DNA of 64,000 nucleotides. Source: [Clostridium] symbiosum (GTDB taxonomy: Bacteria; Bacillota; Clostridia; Lachnospirales; Lachnospiraceae). Shown here one piece after another: positions 16,991 through 25,455 of this stretch. Every line of letters begins with the position of its first letter. Position 1 is the stretch's first letter. Location: contig CP143946.1 of NCBI GenBank assembly GCA_036419695.1, positions 2,784,001 through 2,848,000 on the forward strand. Direction: 5' to 3'. The notes under the pieces are model-generated. The model worked only from the letters and a program-made list of their open reading frames with translations, did not search any database and was not told the DNA's origin. The position numbers were made by a program, and so were the translations under genes.

Positions 16991-18019
16991 TTATTTAATG
17001 TTGGATACATCAATGCCGAGTTCGGCAGCCGTATCCTCATTCACCTTCAGAGCACACTTGGAAGCATCCAGATAGCCGATTGGCATTTCTTTGATGTCTG
17101 CGCCCTTTGTAAGGATATCCACAGCCTGCTCGCCTGCCATGTATCCTAACTGGTAGTAGTCGATACCATATGTAGCAAGTCCGCCTGCGTCTACCATGCC
17201 TTCCTCACCGCAGATTACCGGAATCTTGTTCTCTGTGGCAACCATGGATACGGTTGTCATACCGGCTGCGATCATATTGTCAGTAGGTGCATAGATACAG
17301 TCAACATTACCTACCATGGATTCTACTACGGTCTGGATCTCGTTGGAGCTGGAAACCGTATAATCTTTATATGCGATACCCGCTGATTCAAGCGCTTCTT
17401 TCGCCATATCGACCTGAAGCACGGAGTTGGATTCTGCAGAACAGTAAAGAAGGCCTACACTCTTGACATCAGGCATAATCTTCTGCATTAAATCCATCTG
17501 CTCTTTTACCGGTGTTAAATCGGATGTTCCTGAAACGTTGCAGTTCGGCTTTTCATTGCTTTCAACAAGACCGGATGCCGCCGGGTCCGTTACTGCGCTG
17601 CAAAGGATCGGGATTGTCTCCGTAACGCCTGCTACTGCCTGTGCCGCCGGTGTGGCAATTGCAAAAATCAGGTCATTGCCGTTGTTGACAAGAGTCTCGG
17701 CAATGGTCTGGCATGCCGACTGATCGCCGGAAGCGTTCTGCTGGTCAATATCACAGTCAAGTCCTGCATCCTTAAGGGCTGCCACAAAACCTTCGTTCGT
17801 CTTATCGAGGGCTGCGTGCTGTGTCAGCTGAATGATGCCGATTTTATAAGTCCTTCCGCTGGCAGCTGCCTCTGTAGTAGCTTCGGCCGTTTCCGTGGAT
17901 GCAGCTTCGCTCTCCGGAGCTTTCGTCGTCTCCGGTTCTGATTTGGAACCGCAGGCTGTCATCGATGCAGCCATCAGCCCTGCCATAACAAGCGCCATAA
18001 TTTTTTTTGTTTTTTTCAT
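16991..18019 (-). CDS. ABC importer substrate-binding lipoprotein (DUF534 family, TrpX-like)
   Basis: 342 residues from the ATG at 18019, which follows AGGAGGAG at 7-8 bases; an in-frame upstream start at 18067 would add residues with no signal-peptide logic. The N-terminus is a lipoprotein signal (MKKTKK, a hydrophobic run, lipobox MTAC with Cys23) followed by an S/T/E/A-rich linker to about 65. The mature part is an ABC_sub_bind (PF04392-type) protein: YKIGIIQLTQHAALD, IPILCSAVTDPAASGL and a hinge typical of periplasmic-binding folds. Members include TrpX for tryptophan; others bind unknown ligands. First gene of the three-gene operon, behind a good sigma-A promoter. Confidence 0.92.
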   Translation of the reverse strand: MKKTKKIMALVMAGLMAASMTACGSKSEPETTKAPESEAASTETAEATTEAAASGRTYKIGIIQLTQHAALDKTNEGFVAALKDAGLDCDIDQQNASGDQSACQTIAETLVNNGNDLIFAIATPAAQAVAGVTETIPILCSAVTDPAASGLVESNEKPNCNVSGTSDLTPVKEQMDLMQKIMPDVKSVGLLYCSAESNSVLQVDMAKEALESAGIAYKDYTVSSSNEIQTVVESMVGNVDCIYAPTDNMIAAGMTTVSMVATENKIPVICGEEGMVDAGGLATYGIDYYQLGYMAGEQAVDILTKGADIKEMPIGYLDASKCALKVNEDTAAELGIDVSNIK

Positions 18020-18129
18020 AGTTTCTCCTCCTGTTTTTTTGTTACAGGCCTGCCTTGCACTGGACAAATTCGGCTTAAATGGGCTGTAACGAATGATTCA
18101 ATTTCTTATCCAGACTGGAATTAAAACTT

Positions 18130-18158
18130 ATCATACTACACTTTTTGCCCGGAGTCAA
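18130..18158 (-). promoter_or_regulatory. Predicted sigma-A promoter of the ABC importer operon
   Basis: Minus strand TTGACT (18158-18153), 17-bp spacer, TATGAT (18135-18130); about 110 bp before the binding-protein start. The leader is too short for a T-box. Confidence 0.78.
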
Positions 18159-18218
18159 TTTCATTTGTTTAAATTCCTAAAAAATCAACGTATTAAAGTG
18201 CAAAAGGTGGGGATTGAG

Positions 18219-18609
18219 GGAGGAGAACGCCGCCGGGACGGCCGGGGGGCGGAATGGCGAGAGGGAGGTTGTGAGTCTTCAGTCCCGGCTTGCAAGTTGT
18301 CGCGGGTGGGGAATCCGGGCAGAAAAAGTTCCTTCAGGAAACGCTCGCGCTCTTTGGAGTACATAGCGGACACTAACCTCGAAAAAACCTCGGTAAGTGC
18401 CGATGAACTCCCAGGTTCCCTCCGGAATCTTTTTCTCCCTCCTTCCCCACAGGCAGGTTATGACCCGGGACTGAAGACGCCGAGGTTGCCGCATACCATT
18501 CCGGCCCGGCCTGCGGCGGCTGATTTGTTCTACTTCTTCAAATGGGAGGGGGATCGTCGCGGCCACTACATTTCCCTGATGCCGGGAATGTCCTCTTTTT
18601 GAGGCTTAG
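18219..18609 (+). repeat. Long palindromic intergenic element, copy D
   Basis: Second sequence type: left end GAACGCCGCCGGGACGGCCG, arms GAGTCTTCAGTCCCGG (about 18273-18288) and CCCGGGACTGAAGAC (about 18464-18478), inner arms GGCAGAAAAAG..TTCC with GGAATCTTTTTCTCC, then TTGGAGT with ACTCCCA, apex CACTAACCTCGAAAAAACCTCGGTAAGTG. The tail holds TCGTCGCGGCCACTAC (ending 18569) and a small hairpin CCTCTTTTTGAGG up to 18609. Copy I has the same extension (ATGCCGGG, CTGCCTCTTT), so the element probably includes it. It lies between the importer promoter and the 3' end of the histidine kinase gene; 18610-18760 shows nothing else clear. Confidence 0.85.
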
Positions 18610-18760
18610 TGAGCTTCGTCTAAGACTGATGTGGGATATAGTATTGGACACTCCCCGGCATTTGCCGAAAGAAACAAACAGCCCCTGATGATGACGGACA
18701 GCGACTGAGCCTTTCGCGGTTTTAAGTCCTGTCTGCCATTTTTCAGAGGCATTTTTCTTC

Positions 18761-20164
18761 TTACCGTGTGTCTTCCGCAATAGGAAGGCGTACGGTAAAT
18801 GTACTTCCTTTTCCGATTTCCGATTCCACCCGGACCGTGCCGTGGTAGAAATTTACGACGTGTTTGACAATGGCAAGTCCCAGGCCGGTGCCACCCTGTT
18901 TTCTGCTGCGTCCTTTATCTACACGGTAGAAACGTTCGAATATACGGTTCAGGCTTTCGCTGGGGATTCCTACGCCGCTGTCTTTTACGATCAGCACCAT
19001 ATCCGTATTTTCACGGCGCACTTCGACCCAGACTTCGCCGCCCGGATTGTTGTATTTCACCGCGTTGCCTATCAGGTTCATGCAGAGTTCCGTCATCTGT
19101 CTCAGGTCTGCCCGGATGGTGAAGGAATTGAGCCGCTTATGGATGAAAACATTCCGCTCCGCCGCCTGGGTGGCCAGCGAGGCGATTGCTTCTTCCAGAA
19201 GCTCCGCCGCCTGTATCTTTATAATGTCTGTTTTGGCACCCCGCGACTCCAGCCTCGATATCATCAGGATGTCATCCACGAGGCTCGCCATTCTCATGGC
19301 CTCTTTCTTGATGCGTTTCATGAAATCCTGGGTGGTCTCCTCGTTCAGGGACATACCGCTCTCCAGAAGTTCCACATAGCCCCGGATCGACGTGATCGGC
19401 GTTTTCAACTCATGGGAGGCATTGCTGAAGAATTCCTGGCGTATCTGTTTTTCCTGCTCCAGGCGTTCCAGGTATTCCTTTACATTCTGTGACATTTTTG
19501 TCGTCGTGTCCGCAATCACATTGATCTCCTGATACGGGCATCTTTCAAAATGGAAGTCCGCATAGTCGCCGTCTACCTTGAGCATCTCTTTCGAGATATC
19601 CTTCAATGGCTTGGTGATGGACTGGGAAAACCGTTCCGCCTCCATGGATGAGACGATAAAGGCAATGGCAAAGCTGAGCAGCACGGCGGGCAGGAGCATC
19701 AGCAGGTATTCCTGCATTCCGGAATAGGGCGAGGCCAGGCGCAGAATGTATTCGCCGTCCGCCGACATCCTGGCCACATAGAGCATCTGGGCTCCGAGCG
19801 TTTCCGATTTTCGGATGGAATGGCCGCTTCCGTACCGGAGCGCCTCCTTTACTTCCTCGCGTTCCATATGGTTTTCCATGGCCGCGGCATTGCTGATTTC
19901 AGTGTCCACTTCAACGCTGCCGTCCCGCTTCACAACGGTGAAACGGCTCCGGTTGGCATCGGCCGCCGTTTTGAGCTTTTCCGTCTGCTTTGTCAGATCT
20001 TCGGAATAGTCAAAGAGATTATCCACCGTCTCCAGGGCGAACATCATATTGGAGCGCGTCTTTTTCAGAAGCACGCTGCTGGTCACCACATAAAAAATGA
20101 ATGTGTTTAAAGCAAGAGCCACAAATAATAACTGGATGAATTTTATAAATATGGCTTTACGCAT
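18761..20164 (-). CDS. Sensor histidine kinase (PhoR/WalK type)
   Basis: 467 residues. Membrane segments at about 8-32 and 152-174 enclose an extracellular domain of about 115 residues; a HAMP linker follows (about 175-235). His251 in FFSNASHELKTPITSIRGY is the phosphorylated residue, followed by the dimerisation domain and a HATPase domain with N (MNLIGNAVKYN), D (VKDSGVGIP), F and G2 (GGTGLGLAIVKH near 428) boxes. It is last in an operon with a response regulator and a Na/phosphate symporter, which makes phosphate limitation the most likely signal, as for PhoR; direct evidence such as Pho boxes was not found. Confidence 0.92.
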   Translation of the reverse strand: MRKAIFIKFIQLLFVALALNTFIFYVVTSSVLLKKTRSNMMFALETVDNLFDYSEDLTKQTEKLKTAADANRSRFTVVKRDGSVEVDTEISNAAAMENHMEREEVKEALRYGSGHSIRKSETLGAQMLYVARMSADGEYILRLASPYSGMQEYLLMLLPAVLLSFAIAFIVSSMEAERFSQSITKPLKDISKEMLKVDGDYADFHFERCPYQEINVIADTTTKMSQNVKEYLERLEQEKQIRQEFFSNASHELKTPITSIRGYVELLESGMSLNEETTQDFMKRIKKEAMRMASLVDDILMISRLESRGAKTDIIKIQAAELLEEAIASLATQAAERNVFIHKRLNSFTIRADLRQMTELCMNLIGNAVKYNNPGGEVWVEVRRENTDMVLIVKDSGVGIPSESLNRIFERFYRVDKGRSRKQGGTGLGLAIVKHVVNFYHGTVRVESEIGKGSTFTVRLPIAEDTR

Positions 20165-20202
20165 AATCCCTTTTCCTTCCTGTTCCGGCTGCTGTTACTC
20201 CG

Positions 20203-20245
20203 TACACGGTAACACGCTTCGCGGAATGCGTCCCTGTAAGCAGTA
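20203..20245. repeat. Short remnant of the second repeat family
   Basis: GTTACTCCGTACACGGTAACACGCTTCGCGGAATGCG.. ending CAGTAAC resembles the ends and core of the repeat nested in elements G and H (CACGCTTCGCG, TTCGCGGAAT, terminal GTTAC/GTAAC). It fills the gap between the kinase and regulator genes. Weak by itself; supported by the other copies. Confidence 0.45.
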
Positions 20246-20257
20246 ACCTGTCCCAGC

Positions 20258-20977
20258 CTATTCTTTCTCTTTCAGAAAACGGTATCCCACGCCTCTCACG
20301 GTCTTAATCTGCTGGCCGGCGGCCTTTAATTTCTGTCTCAGCGTTTTAATATGCATATCAAGCGTTCTCGTCTCGCCGTCGTAATCATAGCCCCAGATAT
20401 TGTCGAGAAGTTCATCCCGGGTCACTACGCGGTTCATATGTTCCATCAGATAGCTGAGCAGTTCAAATTCCTTTAATGTGAGTTCGGCCTTCTCTCCACA
20501 GGCGACAACTTCCCTTGTCTCCTTATCGATCTTTACATCACCGGCCGCCATGCAGGCACTCTCTTCCCGGAGCGGTCCGGTACGCTTGAGCAGGTTCCTG
20601 ACACGGGCGGACAATTCCAGGATTCCGAACGGTTTTGTCATGTAATCATCGGCTCCGTTATCAAGCCCTGTTACAATGTCCGTCTCCCGGTCCTTTGCGG
20701 TCAGCATCAGAATCTGGGTGCCCTTAAGCGGCTCCATCTCCCTCACCTTTTTAATTGCCGCCATTCCGTCCATTCCCGGCAGCATCCAGTCGAAAACAAA
20801 CATGGACGGCAGTTCCCGGTATGCTTCTTTTCCGCGCTTTATGATGCCGCCCAGACGGTCCAGCGCTTCCTCCGCCGTCTCAAATCCCTCCGGGCGGTAT
20901 CCGAAGTTCTTTAATGCCACACAGATCAGGTTCCTGATATTTTCATCGTCTTCCACTACATAGATTAAATGCATCAT
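20258..20977 (-). CDS. OmpR/PhoB-family response regulator
   Basis: 239 residues. The receiver domain (1-120) has acidic pocket residues near 10-11 and the phospho-acceptor Asp63 (MFVFDWMLPGMD), with the conserved Thr and Lys (LMLTAKD, TKPFG). A C-terminal winged helix of the OmpR/PhoB type follows (LTLKEFELLSYLMEH, TRTLDMHIKTLRQKL, VRGVGYRF). Its ATG overlaps the stop of the symporter gene (ATGA), showing translational coupling. With the downstream kinase it forms a two-component system; from the symporter gene in front the natural reading is control of phosphate uptake. Confidence 0.93.
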   Translation of the reverse strand: MMHLIYVVEDDENIRNLICVALKNFGYRPEGFETAEEALDRLGGIIKRGKEAYRELPSMFVFDWMLPGMDGMAAIKKVREMEPLKGTQILMLTAKDRETDIVTGLDNGADDYMTKPFGILELSARVRNLLKRTGPLREESACMAAGDVKIDKETREVVACGEKAELTLKEFELLSYLMEHMNRVVTRDELLDNIWGYDYDGETRTLDMHIKTLRQKLKAAGQQIKTVRGVGYRFLKEKE

Positions 20978-22635
20978 TGTATCTCTTCCTTTACATATCC
21001 TGCTACGTTCATCGCGTGATCGGCAATTCGTTCATAGTTGGCAATGGCATCGAGGAAAATGACGCCGCTCTCCACCGTACATTCGCTGTTTGACAGACGG
21101 TCCATATGGTTTTCGCGCAGCTCCTCCTCCAGGTTATCCACCGTCTCCTCCCACCTGGCGGTCTGGCGGATCTTCACCATCTCTTTCTCCTCCTTCGCCT
21201 CAATGGAGAACTCCACGGCCTTTATGGCCGCATCCGAGATTTCCCTTAACTCGTTCAGCCCCGTCTCCGTAAAGGCGCAGTTGGTTTCCATTCTCTTTCT
21301 GGCCAGCTCGGCCAGGTTTTCCGAATGATCCCCGATCCGCTCCAGGTTTCCGATCGTGTAGTACATATTTTTGACCAGCAGGTGCTGATCGTCGTTCAGG
21401 GAGAGGTTGTTAATCTTCAGCAGGTATTCCGTCAGGATTTTCTCCATCCGGTCGATTGTCTCCTCATTTTCAAAGACTTCCTTACAGAACGCCTCGTTCT
21501 TTTCCAGCAGGGCCGCCGTCGCTATTTTTACATTGGCTAATGCAATCCTGGCCATGTTGATAATCTCGTGGCCTGCATTTTCAATTGCAAAGGACGGGGA
21601 TTCCAGGATTCTTTCGTCCAGATGGCGGAGCATATCCGTCTCCACCGTGGGAGCTGTCTTTTCCGTGTCCTTATCTCGCACCAGAATGTCGGACGCCTTA
21701 ACAAGCAGACCGGCGAACGGAAAGAGGATAATCGTATTGGAAACATTGAAAATCGTATGGAATACGGAGATGCCGACACTGTCCGCCGGAGCCGCCGCAA
21801 ATACCGGGTTGGCAATAAATATAAAGAACAGGAGGAAACCGAAAATAATGGTTCCGAATACGTTAAACAGCAGATGAATCACAGCCGCCCTTTTTGCCGT
21901 ACGGCTGGTGCCGATACAGGATAAAAGCGCAGTCACACACGTTCCGATATTCTGGCCGAGCGTGATGAAAATGGCCGACTGCCAGTTGACCATGCCGTTG
22001 ATGGCAAGGGTCTGCAGAATTCCCACCGACGCCGAGCTGCTCTGGATAATGGCGGTAACGGCAAGACCGGTCAGAATGCCGAGAATCGGGTTTCTGCCAA
22101 GTACCCTGAATGCCTCCGCAAAGATCGGGGCGTCCTTGTACGGTTTGATGGAGCCGGACATGAAGGAAAGTCCGATAAAAAGGAGTGCAAAACCGATCAG
22201 GATTTCCGCCCCCTCTTTTTTCTTATGGCTTTTGGCAAAGAGTGTGATAAATGCGCCCACTCCAAAAAGAACCGGGGCGAAAAATTCCGGTTTTAACACC
22301 TCTCCCCATTCACTCATCGAAACAATCCAGCTCGTTACCGTCGTACCGATATTGGCTCCCATAATGATTCCGGTCGCCTGGATCAGGTTGATAATTCCGG
22401 CATTGACGAAACCGACTACCATAACGGTGGTTGCGGAACTGCTCTGAATAATCGCGGTCACCCCGGCGCCCACCAGGACGCCGAGAAGCCGGTTCGTTGT
22501 AAGAATTCCAAGCAGCTTCTGCAGCCTGTTTCCGGCAAATTTCTGAAGTCCGTCGGCCATGGCCCCCATACCGTAGAGGAACATGCCAAGACCCCCGACA
22601 AACTGAAAAATCATTCCTAAATCTGTGATTGACAT
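20974..22635 (-). CDS. Na+/phosphate symporter with PhoU-like C-terminus (NptA/YjbB family)
   Basis: 553 residues from the ATG at 22635 (GGGAG eight bases upstream). The reading frame stays open for a further 180 bp, but that part runs through a repeat-like sequence and has no signal features. The transport part carries the family's duplicated signature (GVTAIIQSSSATTVMVVGFV near 55 and GLAVTAIIQSSSASVGILQTLA near 195) within about eight membrane segments up to about residue 320. A PhoU-like helical domain fills about 345-550 (repeats ending ERIGDHSENLAELA and ERIADHAMNVAGYV). It imports inorganic phosphate with sodium; the PhoU part probably regulates it. It leads an operon with the two-component pair. 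Confidence 0.93.
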   Translation of the reverse strand: MSITDLGMIFQFVGGLGMFLYGMGAMADGLQKFAGNRLQKLLGILTTNRLLGVLVGAGVTAIIQSSSATTVMVVGFVNAGIINLIQATGIIMGANIGTTVTSWIVSMSEWGEVLKPEFFAPVLFGVGAFITLFAKSHKKKEGAEILIGFALLFIGLSFMSGSIKPYKDAPIFAEAFRVLGRNPILGILTGLAVTAIIQSSSASVGILQTLAINGMVNWQSAIFITLGQNIGTCVTALLSCIGTSRTAKRAAVIHLLFNVFGTIIFGFLLFFIFIANPVFAAAPADSVGISVFHTIFNVSNTIILFPFAGLLVKASDILVRDKDTEKTAPTVETDMLRHLDERILESPSFAIENAGHEIINMARIALANVKIATAALLEKNEAFCKEVFENEETIDRMEKILTEYLLKINNLSLNDDQHLLVKNMYYTIGNLERIGDHSENLAELARKRMETNCAFTETGLNELREISDAAIKAVEFSIEAKEEKEMVKIRQTARWEETVDNLEEELRENHMDRLSNSECTVESGVIFLDAIANYERIADHAMNVAGYVKEEIQ

Positions 22636-22734
22636 ACTATTTTCTCCCATCATATCATCTTTATCGTTCCAGTTCATCCTTCCGCCAACTACAGCAAAAT
22701 GTTGCACAAAAACGGTATAAATCACCGTTGGCTG

Positions 22735-22856
22735 TAATGAAAAGTCCGCATCGCGCACTTTTCGTTGCGTCGCGCTGCGCAACCCGGGATTTTCGCAAAA
22801 AACATGCGAAAACACCTCGCGGGATGCATCATGGCTGAACTGTTACCTTTTATCTT
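22735..22856. repeat. Copy related to the second repeat family
   Basis: GC-rich block in an AT-rich intergenic region of 295 bp: AATGAAAAGTCCGC, ACTTTTCGTTGCGTCGCGC, ATGCGAAAACACCTCGCGGG and GAACTGTTACC. ATGCGAAAAC.CCTCGCGGGAT (with one difference) recurs at about 56328-56345, and the first block near 10880. The promoter of the symporter operon must lie in or next to it; the flanks to 22930 show nothing else. Confidence 0.5.
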
Positions 22857-22930
22857 AAATTAGTATGTCATCACTATATCAAATCTATGTAAAGTCGAAA
22901 CCATGTGAATGTAAAATCAACGTAAAATAT

Positions 22931-23914
22931 TTACCATCCCCATACATCTCGGTAAAAACGGAGTACATTCCGGTAAAAAATCTTCTCCACCTCTTCCTGT
23001 GTAAAGCCCTCGCGGTAAAGCGCCTCCTCCAGCAGATGGAGCGCCGCCGGTGAATCGATTTCCAGCGTTCCTCCAATTCCATCAAAATCGGAGCCCAGGC
23101 CGATGCACTCGATTCCTCCCACATTTCTGATGTATTTAATATGGCGTACCATGTCGCTTACGCGGCTCGTTCCTCCATCCTCTTTATCATTTAAAAAGAC
23201 CGGACAGTAATTGATGCCGAGCACGCCGCCCCGTTCCGCCAGGGTCCGGATCATCTCATCGGTCAGGTTCCTCGTATGGCCTGCCACGGCTCTGGCATTG
23301 GAGTGGCTGGCGGCAAACGGTTTTTTCGTCATTTTGGCCACATCCCAGAAGCCCGCGTCACCGAGATGGGATACGTCCACCGCCATTCCCAGTTCTTCCA
23401 TCAGTTCCACAAATTCTATTCCTTTTTTCTTAAGTCCATGTTCCGTCTCCGGCACCGCGATCCCCGTCTTCCAATCAATCCGGTTCGGATACGCCAGGTC
23501 ATTTTCAAAATTCCACGTCAGCGTCATCATCCTGACGCCCTCACGGTAGAAATCGCGAAGCACGTCCGTGCTGCCGTTACAGATTCCGCCTTCCTCAATC
23601 GTCAGAACACCGGACATCCTCCCCTCACGGTCGTTCTGAAGAATCTCTTCCACCGTGGATGCCTGCCTGATTAAATCCTCATTCGCCGCCATCTCCTGCT
23701 TGAACAGGCTGCAGGCTCCCCTTGCGAAACCGTATGGATCCGGCTCTTCTTTCAGTATAGTAAAAAGGGCGAAATTCTGCGCAAGGCAGTCGCCCTTCTT
23801 AAGCCTGTCCAGATCAACGTGGCAGTTGTTTTCTCTTAATTTTTTTTCGTTCCCGCTCATTTTGTCAAGATAAATGGATGAGATTGTGTCACAGTGCATA
23901 TCAATGAATTTCAT
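22931..23914 (-). CDS. Membrane dipeptidase-family peptidase (M19, renal dipeptidase type)
   Basis: 327 residues; ATG with GGAGGAG seven bases upstream. Zinc-binding features of family M19 are present: MHCDT at residues 6-10 (His7, Asp9), the bridging glutamate in LTIEEGGIC near 108, His in VSHLGDAG near 186, His in ASHSNARAVAGHTRN near 206 and the aspartate in GLGSDFDGIGG near 276. Bacterial members cut dipeptides, including mixed L-D and some beta-lactams. No signal peptide, so it is probably cytosolic. It stands alone between repeat-like sequence downstream and element E upstream. Confidence 0.94.
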   Translation of the reverse strand: MKFIDMHCDTISSIYLDKMSGNEKKLRENNCHVDLDRLKKGDCLAQNFALFTILKEEPDPYGFARGACSLFKQEMAANEDLIRQASTVEEILQNDREGRMSGVLTIEEGGICNGSTDVLRDFYREGVRMMTLTWNFENDLAYPNRIDWKTGIAVPETEHGLKKKGIEFVELMEELGMAVDVSHLGDAGFWDVAKMTKKPFAASHSNARAVAGHTRNLTDEMIRTLAERGGVLGINYCPVFLNDKEDGGTSRVSDMVRHIKYIRNVGGIECIGLGSDFDGIGGTLEIDSPAALHLLEEALYREGFTQEEVEKIFYRNVLRFYRDVWGW

Positions 23915-23982
23915 AGCGTAACTCCTCCGGCTTTTGTTTATAGGGTGATTTTAGCACGAAGGGAAGGGGTTGGCAAGAGGGG

Positions 23983-24328
23983 GAAAAATCAGGACGCGGG
24001 AGGGGATGAGATGGCGGTCGGGGAAAGGGAGGGAGCGGTGGGTCTTCAGTCCCGATTATAGGTGGCCGCAGGTGGGGAATCCGGGCCGAAAGCATTCCTC
24101 TGGGGACTCGCTCCCGCTTGTGGAATGCGCAGCGCATGCTAAACTCGTAAGAAACCTCGTTAAGCAGCGGCGGATTCCAAGGTCCCCTCCGGAATGTTTT
24201 CGCCCTGCTTCCCCGGGATCGGATTGGCGGGACTGAAGACAGGGCAGGTTTTGACCCGACCGCCATCGTGGCTGCGGCTGTTTGTCGCTGATTTTTTCGG
24301 AAGGAAGGTATTGGCGCGGCGGCCGCCG
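23983..24328 (+). repeat. Long palindromic intergenic element, copy E
   Basis: Arms GGTCTTCAGTCCCG (about 24040-24054) and CGGGACTGAAGAC (about 24228-24240); outer arms GATGGCGGTCGGG with CCCGACCGCCATC, a sequence not seen in other copies but perfectly paired; inner TGGAATGCGC with GGATTCCA; apex CTCGTAAGAAACCTCG. Left border GAAAAATCAGGACGC, right tail GTATTGGCGCGGCGGCCGCC. It fills the gap between the divergent dipeptidase and GNAT genes. Confidence 0.82.
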
Positions 24329-24376
24329 GGACAGGCGGCGCAAAGCGGCGTTTTTTGCCTTTTCTATGCGTTGCTG

Positions 24377-24405
24377 TTAAAAACAACTGCTTTCTGTGGT
24401 AAAAT
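24377..24405 (+). promoter_or_regulatory. Predicted promoter of the GNAT gene
   Basis: TTAAAA (24377-24382), 17-bp spacer ending TGTGG, TAAAAT (24400-24405); the TG makes it an extended -10. About 50 bp before the start at 24455. Confidence 0.6.
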
Positions 24406-24454
24406 GCAGCTATATGGTTCGTTTCCATCCGATAAAAATAAAGGGGAAATAGAA

Positions 24455-25363
24455 ATGATTGATAATAACAGACATATCGTGATATCCGGTAAAGAATACC
24501 GTTTCTGTAACAAGCTGAATGATGAACCGGAACTTTTTGCTGATTTTAACCGGTTGGCCGAGGAAACCTTTGGCATCCGGTTTGACAAAGTCGGCGGGGA
24601 ATATGAGCCGCATGTGCTGGCATCGGGAAATACCGTGTGCGCAAATGTTTCGGTAAACCGGATTCCATTTCTGGTTCACGGAAAAAGGAGATTCTTTATC
24701 CAGTTAGGTACCGTGATGACGAAAAAGGAGTACCGCGGACTTGGGCTGAGCCGCTTTATTCTGGAGGCGGTTATTACGGAGTGGCGGGATCAGTGTGACG
24801 CCCTCTATCTGTTTGCCAATGACTCAGTATTGGATTTTTACCCTAAATTCGGCTTCAAAATTCATACCGAATTTGAATATCTTTATGAAAAGCCGGGACA
24901 AGCCGCCTTTTGCGGAAAGAAGCTGTTTTTGGCAAACCCGGAGGATGCAGAAGTAATTTTAGCAAAATACAGGGAAGGAAATCCGTTCTCAGATTTCACA
25001 ATGATCGAAAATCAGGCAGTCTTTGATTTCTACGCAGGCGGAGTCTTCCGGGATAATATCTTCTTCTCTGAAAATGACGGCGTTATCATCTTCGCCTCCT
25101 CAGAACCGGGCCGGGTGTACTGTTACGATATCTTCGGAAAAACAGATACTCCGCTTGAAGAAATACTCAAGTCCCTCCGTAATCAGGAAACCGATACCGT
25201 CACCCTCGGCTTCACCCCGAAAGATAAAGAACCGTTCGTACGGATGGAGCACAAGGAAGATGACACTACTCTCTTCCTTCTTCACTCCGCAATGAATGAC
25301 GGCTCTGTAGAAGCAAAAGAAATATCGGAAACCGATATGTTCCCGGAGCTCTCCCACGCGTAA
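24455..25363 (+). CDS. GNAT-family N-acetyltransferase
   Basis: 302 residues from the ATG at 24455, preceded by AAGGGG. The frame stays open back to 24194, but that part lies in repeat element E and before the predicted promoter. The N-terminal half is a GNAT domain: LGTVMTKKEYRGLGLSRFILEAVI (about 80-105) gives the acetyl-CoA loop pattern R-G-L-G, followed by ALYLFANDSVLDFYPKFGFK. The C-terminal 140 residues are a second, GNAT-derived or unrelated region (AVFDFYAGGVFRDNIFF). The substrate cannot be guessed from sequence or context. Single-gene unit. Confidence 0.85.
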   Translation: MIDNNRHIVISGKEYRFCNKLNDEPELFADFNRLAEETFGIRFDKVGGEYEPHVLASGNTVCANVSVNRIPFLVHGKRRFFIQLGTVMTKKEYRGLGLSRFILEAVITEWRDQCDALYLFANDSVLDFYPKFGFKIHTEFEYLYEKPGQAAFCGKKLFLANPEDAEVILAKYREGNPFSDFTMIENQAVFDFYAGGVFRDNIFFSENDGVIIFASSEPGRVYCYDIFGKTDTPLEEILKSLRNQETDTVTLGFTPKDKEPFVRMEHKEDDTTLFLLHSAMNDGSVEAKEISETDMFPELSHA

Positions 25364-25412
25364 CCGCCGGAAGACGCGGCCAAAAGTAAATGGCACACAG
25401 CGGGAATACAAA

Positions 25413-25440
25413 GCGGCCGCATCTATCACATAGCGGCCGC
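25413..25440. terminator. Terminator between converging genes
   Basis: GCGGCCGC at 25413-25420 and 25433-25440 (an inverted repeat because each half is palindromic) around a 12-base loop; on the minus strand it is followed by TTTG. Lies between the GNAT and ABC permease stops. Confidence 0.65.
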
Positions 25441-25455
25441 TGTTATCCATTTCCT

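Noticed and set aside
18093..18602. A 169-residue ORF and several similar ORFs in the long repeat elements
   Set aside because: Similar ORFs appear on both strands of all copies because the palindromes are GC-rich and poor in stops; no ribosome sites, no conserved frame between copies, no domain.
22636..22815. N-terminal extension of the Na/phosphate symporter
   Set aside because: It is read through repeat-like sequence, lacks a ribosome site, and the family's normal start with GGGAG is at 22635.
24194..24454. N-terminal extension of the GNAT protein
   Set aside because: Covers element E and the predicted promoter; the ATG at 24455 has the ribosome site.
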